Shown piece by piece: positions 61,001 through 64,000 of a stretch of 64,000 nt of DNA. The stretch's first letter is position 1. Each line of letters opens with the position of its first letter. This stretch comes from Haliotis asinina (taxonomy: Eukaryota; Mollusca; Gastropoda; Lepetellida; Haliotidae): NCBI RefSeq assembly GCF_037392515.1, contig NC_090291.1, positions 36,417,001-36,481,000 of the forward strand, written 5' to 3'. Position numbers and translations under genes: made by a program. The notes below the pieces were generated by a model. It was not told the DNA's origin. It made no database searches and saw only the letters and a list, made by a program, of their open reading frames with translations.

Positions 61001-62452
61001 ACCAGGATACAACATGAACAACGAATACCCATCCCGTGCTACCACTGGTGGGCATTAATAACATCTAATCCCAATGCGAAAGCACATCCCAATTCCCATG
61101 TTAGACCATGTGAAAGCACATCCCAATTCCCATGTTAGACCATGTGAAAGCACACACCAATTCCCATGTTAGACCATGTGAAAGCACACACCAATTCCCA
61201 TGTTAGACCATGTGAAAGCACACACCAATTCCCATGTTAGACCATGTGAAAGCACACATCAATTCCCATGTTAGACCATGTGAATGTGCACCCCAACCCA
61301 TCTTCCACCATGTGAATGTGCACCCAAACCCATCTTCCACCATGTGAAAGTACGTCCCAAACCCATGTTACATCATGTGAAAATACACCATGTGAAAATA
61401 CGCAACAAACCCATGTTACAGGTGAAAGTACAGCCCTCTGTTTTGCAGGCTGGGATGTACATCTTCCAGCTGATTGACTGGTATTTCGCCTTCTTGGTGC
61501 TCCTCACAACGGCCTTCCTGGAGTGTGTATGTGTGGCCTGGATTTACGGTAGCATTGTTACATAGCTTACATCATCACGATATTTTCACGATTTTCGACA
61601 CCAATAGTGAATATTGCCATTTTCATTATAAGTTAAAACAAATTTAAATAGCTTATTCGTAAACCGACCATGCTGGAAATTATAGAAGCGCCTTATGGTC
61701 GCATGGAAATATATTATGTGTTAAATTATTAATATTTTAAATACTAATTAGGAGATACATAATCTTGCTCTCCGGTCAGGGGATAATATTTGTGACCCAA
61801 ATAAGCTTTCACTGGAAATACACCAAGATATACAGTCGGGGAATATATTATTCGGCCGTCTTCCGTAGTGGACTGCGTCCGTGATAGCGATCGTAGCTCT
61901 ACGACAATCCTAACTCCCATTCTTTAACATAGACTCGCGACTGTCATAGCGCTACAGTGTAAAATTGTCACGGCAATATTGCACTAGTGTAATGGTGCAT
62001 AGTGGTAGTACACAGAAAGTCGTTCAGTATTCTATACGTCTACTATTTCGTGATTAATGGTTTTGTTGAAAATTCACGTCATTAAATATTCATAATAAAT
62101 TACATGCCCATTGAATGTTAAAAATGGATGACTAAATTTTATGTTTAAAACAAAGATGACAATGCATGTAAACTAGTCAGTTATTGCTAATGATATTGTT
62201 ATTGAAGCTGTTCAAAGAGTATAACAAAAGATGTCGAAAAAAGCAAAAGCATCACTCGTGACATGTTTAATTCTTAATTAATTAAATTCATTTGTTTTCT
62301 AAGTAACCGCTACGTTTCACTATATGTAATGCATTGTGCCCTTGGTTTTAGGTATAGAGCGGTTCAGTGACGACATTGAGCTAATGCTTGGACGGAAACC
62401 GCCATTATTCTTCAAGATCACGTGGTGTTACATCACGCCGTTGTTTATGATG
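33802..62452 (+). CDS. SLC6-family Na+/Cl- coupled transporter, 11 exons, 3' end outside window
   Basis: Exons: 33802-34012, 46807-46938, 48378-48687, 50082-50214, 51070-51204, 56983-57086, 58589-58713, 60333-60445, 60840-60968, 61449-61548 and 62352-62452. All introns are GT-AG and all phases join, giving 531 residues so far. SLC6 proteins are 12-helix plasma-membrane symporters that import neurotransmitters, amino acids or osmolytes with Na+ and Cl-. TM1 has NLWRFPYLC, and the large outer loop has [10 protein letters not shown] with NxS/T sites. TM6 reads [16 protein letters not shown], as in glycine-type carriers. Ser stands where monoamine carriers have Asp, so amine transport is unlikely. 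TM1 reads SLVN instead of the usual GLGN. The substrate is unknown. Helix 12 and the C-terminus are not in the window. Confidence 0.93.
34390..34525 (+). repeat. SINE family 1, 5'-truncated
   Basis: Contains CGCCGAAGACCCGGGTTCGA, then the ACCCATCTCT block and the CTAAAAGCGACGTAAAACC tail. It lies in SLC6 intron 1. Confidence 0.85.
34550..34795. repeat. About 65-bp tandem repeat, 3-4 diverged units
   Basis: The unit has GAGACTGTGTCTC, CACATCGAACA and CCATACATACAATTG. The open frames on the minus strand arise from the repeat. Confidence 0.85.
34796..36540. other. SLC6 intron 1, no feature seen
   Basis: AT-rich intronic sequence. The 60-146 codon open frames have no family resemblance. Confidence 0.4.
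36548..36985. repeat. About 38-bp tandem repeat, 11-12 units
   Basis: The unit contains CATATTGCTTACACCTTTCT and ATTAAAGTGATGACAT; some units are shortened with a TTTTGGTTACATC variant. Confidence 0.9.
37395..37600 (+). repeat. SINE family 2, near full length
   Basis: Runs from GTCGTTAGAGGCGACTAATG through GACTTGGTTGATACATGGC to the CACTCACTAA tail. Confidence 0.85.
37601..38139. other. SLC6 intron 1, no feature seen
   Basis: No recognisable repeat or coding segment. Confidence 0.4.
38140..39165 (-). pseudogene. Tc1/mariner transposase relic interrupted by a minisatellite
   Basis: Reading down the minus strand: [36 protein letters not shown] and RPHCGRPSV form the helix-turn-helix half (about 39165-38990). 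A 58-bp tandem repeat follows (38733-38920). The C-terminal half starts near 38350 with [18 protein letters not shown], then [16 protein letters not shown] in other frames. The middle of the catalytic domain is missing and several stops intervene. Dead copy. Confidence 0.75.
38733..38920. repeat. About 58-bp minisatellite, 3 units, within the Tc1 relic
   Basis: The unit contains GTCAGTCCCAATGGTCTGGC and GTCGCTGTAGGGACAC. Confidence 0.9.
39166..40002. other. SLC6 intron 1, no feature seen
   Basis: May include flanks of the Tc1 relic; no further structure recognised. Confidence 0.35.
40003..40370 (+). repeat. SINE family 4 (tRNA-like head)
   Basis: The head TGCGAGCTGGCTAAAGCGCT (A-box-like) and the degenerate B box GTCGGGATCGAGCCC are spaced as in a tRNA. 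The body ends in GGTTCGCCTAGTGGCAGCAA. This differs from families 1-3, and only one copy is in the window. Confidence 0.6.
40560..40660 (+). repeat. Interspersed GAAACG hairpin repeat
   Basis: Reads CCTGAAGAA, then GAGAC-loop-GTCTC (perfect 5-bp stem), GAAACGTTGTG, then AATAAAGAAGTTG. Closest to the copy at 18605. Confidence 0.65.
40845..42126 (+). pseudogene. LINE C-terminal remnant with endonuclease-type end
   Basis: The pieces, in order but in shifting frames, are: [20 protein letters not shown] with [20 protein letters not shown] (about 40855-40980); [15 protein letters not shown] (about 41037); a clean 41319-41750 frame with [20 protein letters not shown] and [30 protein letters not shown] (41753 on), a PD...E-like endonuclease core with Ser for Pro; [14 protein letters not shown]; and [15 protein letters not shown] with [19 protein letters not shown]. 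This is the order found at the end of LINEs with a restriction-like endonuclease (R2/R4/NeSL type). The zinc knuckle has lost one Cys (CRLY). Multiple frameshifts. Confidence 0.8.
42241..42425 (+). repeat. Two adjoining SINE family 1 pieces
   Basis: 42241-42320 is a 3' part ending CTAAACTCACTC. 42327-42425 restarts with GCCGGTGGAGGAAGC and includes ATCCGGGTTCGATTCCCCAC. Confidence 0.8.
42430..43040. other. SLC6 intron 1, no feature seen
   Basis: AT-rich; no recognisable element. Confidence 0.4.
43048..44640. repeat. 21-bp minisatellite with a higher-order pattern, about 76 units
   Basis: Two unit types alternate: TACGTAGATGTTACTCTCAT(C) and CACACAGAAGATACATTCAT(C). Both are 21 bp, so all frames stay open. 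The plus strand runs open for 581 codons (HLRRCYS-type repeats) and the minus strand for 531 (YVDESNI-type). The first unit carries the 14-base palindrome CATCTACGTAGATG. Diverged units continue to about 45055. It lies in the 12.8-kb SLC6 intron 1. Confidence 0.95.
45448..46253 (+). pseudogene. Tc1/mariner transposase relic
   Basis: It begins [20 protein letters not shown] with the helix-turn-helix [16 protein letters not shown] and [10 protein letters not shown], then a stop. [16 protein letters not shown] follows, and a deletion removes the first catalytic Asp region. [20 protein letters not shown] follows. The second catalytic site reads [13 protein letters not shown], with Gly for Asp. 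The last frame (45999-46253) is long and clean: [20 protein letters not shown] to NGGHTRY and stop. Not functional. The family differs from the intact copy at 26 kb. Confidence 0.85.
46254..46806. other. End of SLC6 intron 1
   Basis: It contains a short SINE tail remnant (46540-46560, GGAATATTGCTAAACATTCA). The rest is AT-rich and leads to the exon-2 acceptor. Confidence 0.4.
46807..46938 (+). CDS. SLC6 exon 2 (TM2)
   Basis: The acceptor CTGCAG|GT completes the Gly codon. It encodes [20 protein letters not shown], then [10 protein letters not shown] and GFCPLMRG. Donor AGAG|GTGAGT. The 12.8-kb intron before it is the longest and holds two Tc1 relics, a LINE tail and the 21-bp array. Confidence 0.95.
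47333..47632 (+). mobile_element. MITE-like element, copy 2
   Basis: Collinear with 4960-5278. The left end GTTTCTCGGGCA is inverted at the right end of copy 1. Located in SLC6 intron 2. Confidence 0.65.
47633..48377. other. Rest of SLC6 intron 2
   Basis: No recognisable feature apart from the exon-3 acceptor. Confidence 0.4.
48378..48687 (+). CDS. SLC6 exon 3 (TM3 and extracellular loop 2)
   Basis: Acceptor CATAG|GT. TM3 is rich in hydrophobics and has MYYPIVLSW with the conserved Tyr. The loop has the [10 protein letters not shown] cysteine pair and three potential N-glycosylation sites (NDS, NFT, NTT). The donor TGGCA|GTAAGT leaves phase 2; reading past it meets a stop at once. Confidence 0.95.
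48789..48960 (+). repeat. SINE family 1, full-length reference copy
   Basis: GGGGCGGTGCAGTAGCCTAG head, A-box region TGGTTAAAGCGTTCGCCCGT, B box GGGTTCGATTC, GTGTCCCACGCCGTGATAT body and CTCACTCGCTCAC tail. The best copy for defining the family here. Confidence 0.9.
48961..49175 (+). repeat. SINE family 2 abutting family 1
   Basis: Starts where the family-1 tail ends, with CTTCAGCAACCCACGCTTGT, and ends near GGAATATCCTTGAGT. The direct head-to-tail junction recalls composite SINEs. Confidence 0.8.
49176..50081. other. Rest of SLC6 intron 3
   Basis: No feature recognised beyond the exon-4 acceptor. Confidence 0.4.
50082..50214 (+). CDS. SLC6 exon 4 (end of loop 2, TM4)
   Basis: Encodes [15 protein letters not shown] and a hydrophobic helix ending [10 protein letters not shown]. 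Donor AAAG|GTAACA, phase 0. Confidence 0.95.
50660..51030. repeat. SINE family 2 (minus) joined to SINE family 1 (plus)
   Basis: 50660-50895 is family 2 in reverse (TTTTACGCCACACTCAGCAA to CGCCTCTTACGACAAGC). 50896-51030 is family 1 forward without its head (ATGCCGAAGACCTGTGTTCG and on). They form an inverted junction 40 bases before SLC6 exon 5. Confidence 0.85.
51070..51204 (+). CDS. SLC6 exon 5 (TM5)
   Basis: Encodes [20 protein letters not shown], then [12 protein letters not shown] and DFKKITEIQ, the usual TM5-loop pattern. 45 codons, phase 0 at both ends. Confidence 0.95.
51515..51670 (-). repeat. SINE family 2, reverse fragment
   Basis: Contains GGTCTGTAAATAATCGAGTC and TTAGTCGCCTCTTACGACAA. 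Confidence 0.75.
51671..52640. other. SLC6 intron 5, no gene seen
   Basis: A small AAGGTTAACCTT palindrome lies near 51872. Otherwise unremarkable. Confidence 0.4.
52648..53592. repeat. 45-bp minisatellite, 21 units, highly homogeneous
   Basis: The unit contains CCATGGGTATGCCATCTAAT and TTACAGTGAAAACAAACTC. Exactly 15 codons per unit keeps both strands open (332 codons plus, 315 minus). Units differ at only a few positions, and the edge units carry GTCAGCC in place of GTAAGCC, so recent expansion is likely. Confidence 0.95.
53593..54114. other. SLC6 intron 5, short SINE tail piece only
   Basis: 53655-53710 resembles a reversed SINE tail (AGTGAGTGAGTTATTATTTT, ACGTCAC). Nothing else seen. 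Confidence 0.4.
54115..54470 (-). pseudogene. LINE reverse-transcriptase fragment
   Basis: Minus strand: [12 protein letters not shown], a frameshift, then [30 protein letters not shown] and [17 protein letters not shown], ending VALG, stop, [10 protein letters not shown]. Same part of the protein as the relic at 15113-15677 (the LFDxxxLPxxxYGxEVWG block) but a different lineage. Dead copy in SLC6 intron 5. Confidence 0.8.
54860..55605 (-). pseudogene. Tc1/mariner transposase relic
   Basis: Minus strand: [11 protein letters not shown] (linker after the helix-turn-helix, about 55490), a SINE family 2 insertion at 55260-55390, then [40 protein letters not shown] and [13 protein letters not shown] (55060-54860). 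The NPIEHLWD block is altered to DPIEHLGS but keeps the Glu. The first two catalytic positions are not recognisable. Confidence 0.6.
55260..55390 (+). repeat. SINE family 2 fragment inside a Tc1 relic
   Basis: Contains CATGTCATCGTATCCCAATT and TGCTGAGTGCGGCGTAAAAC. Confidence 0.7.
55606..56040. other. SLC6 intron 5, SINE scrap, no gene
   Basis: 55650-55745 looks like a reversed family-2 tail (GCCGCACTCATCAATAG, TATATGACGGCG). The remainder is AT-rich. Confidence 0.4.
56041..56962. repeat. 16-bp minisatellite, about 58 units, next to exon 6
   Basis: The main unit is CCTGTAACTATGATTG, with a frequent A for G at the last position and a 15-bp variant CCTATACTATGATTG. The array ends 20 bases before SLC6 exon 6. 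Confidence 0.95.
56983..57086 (+). CDS. SLC6 exon 6 (TM6)
   Basis: Encodes [19 protein letters not shown], then [16 protein letters not shown]. The acceptor TTGCAG lies only about 20 bases after the end of the 16-bp minisatellite. Donor CTCAG|GTGAGA, phase 2. Confidence 0.95.
57340..58195. repeat. 32-bp minisatellite, about 26 units
   Basis: The unit contains GAGGTCTCATGGGGTGTAGG and GCTATGGTATAT. Regular at 57400-57770, increasingly diverged toward 58195. Located in SLC6 intron 6. Confidence 0.95.
58200..58300 (+). repeat. SINE family 2, 3' fragment
   Basis: TTGATCACTGGTTTATCTGG, then GAGAGTGGCTTTAAGC; diverged. Confidence 0.5.
58589..58713 (+). CDS. SLC6 exon 7 (TM7)
   Basis: Encodes [20 protein letters not shown], then [20 protein letters not shown]. 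Acceptor TTTTCAG|A, donor TCAG|GTAACG. Confidence 0.95.
58975..59105 (+). repeat. SINE family 3, truncated copy
   Basis: GGCTTCGAATCCCAGATGGG, ACTCAACCC, and TCTAAATGGCATTGTGTATT match 15720-15880. Confidence 0.75.
59106..59534. other. SLC6 intron 7, no gene seen
   Basis: No recognisable feature. Confidence 0.4.
59535..59625 (+). repeat. Interspersed GAAACG hairpin repeat
   Basis: AACACGA, TGCG, CTGATGAAG ... GGCGAAACG, TCGTGTT: the outer 7-bp arms are perfectly complementary. Then GAGAAGTTGACATCCATAAA, as at 18605. Confidence 0.65.
59626..60332. other. Rest of SLC6 intron 7
   Basis: A SINE family 2 reverse scrap lies at 59910-59975 (CCCGTTATTCGCCTCTTCCG). The intron ends at the exon-8 acceptor. 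Confidence 0.4.
60333..60445 (+). CDS. SLC6 exon 8 (start of TM8)
   Basis: Encodes [20 protein letters not shown] and a helix ending MLDTV. The Asp-Thr pair sits at the position of the second sodium site in this family. Confidence 0.95.
60455..60765. repeat. Pyrimidine-rich (CTGTCT)n-like tract in SLC6 intron 8
   Basis: Degenerate CTGTCTGTCTC/CTCCGTCTG repeats of about 300 bp on the plus strand. Open frames here are repeat artefacts. Confidence 0.8.
60840..60968 (+). CDS. SLC6 exon 9 (end of TM8, TM9)
   Basis: Encodes [20 protein letters not shown] and [16 protein letters not shown]. The donor TAGG|GTGAGA is followed directly by the 34-bp repeat region. Confidence 0.95.
61077..61430. repeat. 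34-bp minisatellite, about 10 units, in SLC6 intron 9
   Basis: The unit contains CACCAATTCCCATGTTAGAC and CATGTGAAAGCA; the last units diverge (CCATCTTCCACCATGTGAA). It fills most of the 480-bp intron. Confidence 0.9.
61449..61548 (+). CDS. SLC6 exon 10 (TM10)
   Basis: Encodes [20 protein letters not shown], then [12 protein letters not shown]. Acceptor TTTTGCAG, donor TTACG|GTAGCA. Confidence 0.95.
61549..62351. other. SLC6 intron 10, no element recognised
   Basis: AT-rich. Around 61885-61960 there is a loose palindrome (GATCGTAGCTCTACGACAAT ... TGTCATAGCGCTAC) resembling one near 8930-8990. Confidence 0.4.
62352..62452 (+). CDS. SLC6 exon 11 (loop and start of TM11)
   Basis: Encodes [20 protein letters not shown], then [14 protein letters not shown] end it at GTGGGC; without splicing the frame would stop nine codons later and leave the protein without helices 11-12. 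The next exon must lie past 64000. Confidence 0.85.
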
Positions 62453-62700
62453 GTGGGCAACATGTTTCTTTTCAGTTAATCTTCGAAAACATGTACGTTC
62501 AGTAAACTGATTGTTTTGGAGAAAAGGTTTGAATGGCACCATGTGTGAACACCTGGATATGATGCTAGAAGAGTCTTAATGTGAGACTCGTTTCGAAGAT
62601 CCTGAATTAGTCCTAAAGGGGCGTGACCCCAAAATGAAACTGTTCCCACCTCCCGATCGACCCTAACTTCCAGAAGTTTGCTCCCTGGTTTCCCCATATA

Positions 62701-64000
62701 TACTCAACAAAAAAGGTTAAGGACCACTCCTATTTTTGTAGAAAATGTAATGATGTTCTTGAGTTTGAATTATGAAATTTTGGTCCTGAATAGCCCCCAT
62801 AGGTATCTGGCTCTCCACTAACTGCCAAGTCTGTGTTGCACGTGAAATTGTGGAATGTTCATTGTAAAGGCAACTGAGTCAATTTCAGTTTCAGTCTTCA
62901 CATTTGTGAGATGCAATTGGGTACGCATATGACATTGGTCTCTTGACAAAATTGGAGTTTCTTAACATCTTGACAAGCCAAAATGCCCAACAGAAGACAT
63001 TTATCGATTGAAGAGGCAGCCGAAGCTATTGGTCTTGTGAATGCTGGTCTTTCGTACAGAGAAGTGGGCAGAAGACTCCACGTCAGCCACAGTGTGGTCA
63101 GCAGATTACGTGAACGGCATCAGCAGACTGGAACAGTGAAGGAAAGAGCCAGGAGTGGTCGTCCCCGCAAAACTACGGAACGCCAGGACCGTCAATTGGC
63201 AGTCATTGCCAAAAGAGACCGATTAAAATCAGCCAAATCGATTAATTCTGAGTTCAAAAACATCACTGGCATTCAATTGTCTGATCAAACCGTTAGAAAT
63301 AGGCTCCACCATCACAACTTGCGTGCTCGTAGACCAGCTGTTCGTCCACCTTTGGCTGTGCATCACAGAAGAAATCGCCTAGAATTTTCAAGAATACACG
63401 TCAATATGGACAGGGCTCCTTTAAGGAACATCTTGTTCACAGATGAATCCCGTTTTTGCCTGGATTTTCATGATGGTAGGAGGCGTGTTTGGAGGATGAA
63501 AAATGAGAGATTTGCTGACTGTAATGTGGTGGAACATGACAGGTTCGGAGGTGGGTCTATCATGGTTTGGGGGGGGGGCATCTCTCTTGGCGGTTCCACA
63601 GACCTGTATGTGATTAGGAACGGCAGTTTGAATGCTGTGAGATATCGGGATGAGATCTTGGATCCAATTGTCAGACCGTTTGCAGGTGCTGTTGGCAATG
63701 ATTTCATACTGATGGATGATAATGCTCGACCTCACAGAGCAAGAATCATCAATGATTACCTTGCAAGTGAATCTATCGTCCGTATGGATTGGCCGGCATA
63801 CTCACCAGACCTTGAGTATGGGGATAGAACATGCTTGGGATATGCTTCAAGCACGCATTTCGCAACTTCCGGTGTCTCCAACAACTCTCAACGAGCTTGC
63901 AGACGCACTTGTTCAAGAATGGCAACGGATTCCCCATCAACTCCTTCAGAATCTTGTCCTCAGCTTCACCAGACGCTGTCAAGCCGTGATCAATGCTCGT
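62701..64000 (+). mobile_element. Tc1/mariner-like transposon, right end outside window
   Basis: The left end is TACTCAACAAAAAAGGTTAA at 62701, preceded by TATA. About 280 bp of leader precede the transposase. The right inverted repeat would lie beyond 64000. Confidence 0.7.
62983..64000 (+). pseudogene. Tc1/mariner transposase, one frameshift, 3' end cut by window
   Basis: From ATG 62983 the frame reads MPNRRHLSIEEAAEAIGLVN, with helix-turn-helix SYREVGRRLHVSHSVVSR and ERARSGRPRKT. It continues to the first Asp (ILFTDESRF), FGGGSIMVWGGGIS (one extra Gly codon in a G run at 63571), and the second Asp (ILMDDNARPHRARI). At about 63815 the frame shifts: SPDLEYG continues out of frame, while the true continuation (IEHAWDMLQARISQLPV to FTRRCQAVINAR) lies in another frame and holds the catalytic Glu. 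So this copy is probably dead by a single indel, although the rest is well preserved. Downstream of SLC6 exon 11 and probably in its next intron. Confidence 0.85.

Overview
This is a eukaryotic, animal genomic window. It has short exons with GT/AG junctions, long introns, tRNA-derived SINEs, many decayed Tc1/mariner copies, LINE and DIRS-type remnants, hairpin elements and large minisatellites. The commonest SINE has a tRNA-like head, a GGTTCGATTCC-type B box and a tail ending in CACTCACTCAC. I recognise it as the type common in abalone (Haliotis), so a gastropod mollusc is the best guess; that assignment rests on memory of the repeat, not on a search.

Two host genes can be supported. (1) On the minus strand, three exons (8018-7937, 6547-6436, 5643-5517) encode a complete 106-residue secreted protein: a signal peptide plus one ten-cysteine VWC-type domain, with a TATA box 48 bases before the ATG. 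Part of this locus (6262-9889) is duplicated at 11304-14259. The second copy keeps only a damaged middle exon and lacks the TATA box and signal-peptide exon. (2) On the plus strand, eleven exons between 33.7 and 62.45 kb join in frame into an SLC6 (sodium- and chloride-coupled neurotransmitter/amino-acid) transporter. It runs from the N-terminus into transmembrane helix 11; the end of the gene lies beyond the window. Its introns hold most of the minisatellites.

Mobile DNA by region: 0-5 kb, SINEs, a 40-bp tandem array and a hairpin element nested in a SINE. 5-14.3 kb, the VWC gene, its partial duplicate and a dead Tc1 transposase. 15-17.5 kb, a LINE reverse-transcriptase tail and a foldback element. 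22-25 kb, a 3.05-kb element with about 55-bp terminal inverted repeats around a broken RecQ-like helicase. 25.3-28.6 kb, a decayed DIRS-like element (gag-like and RT pieces) split by a structurally intact Tc1/mariner transposon (27-bp inverted repeats, TA duplication, 336-residue DD34E transposase). 29.3-31 kb, a 42-bp array and a long-TIR foldback. 38-46 kb, two Tc1 relics, an endonuclease-type LINE tail and a 1.6-kb array of 21-bp units. 52.6-58.2 kb, 45-, 16- and 32-bp arrays, a LINE piece and a Tc1 relic. 62.7 kb to the end, another Tc1-like element with a frameshift before its catalytic glutamate.

The two genes show no functional link. The most unusual items are the TIR-bounded helicase element, the VWC gene with its decapitated duplicate, the nested Tc1-in-DIRS insertion, a recurrent CTGANGA...CGAAACG hairpin, and minisatellites that are open on both strands. 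I found no rRNA, bona fide tRNA gene or CRISPR array.
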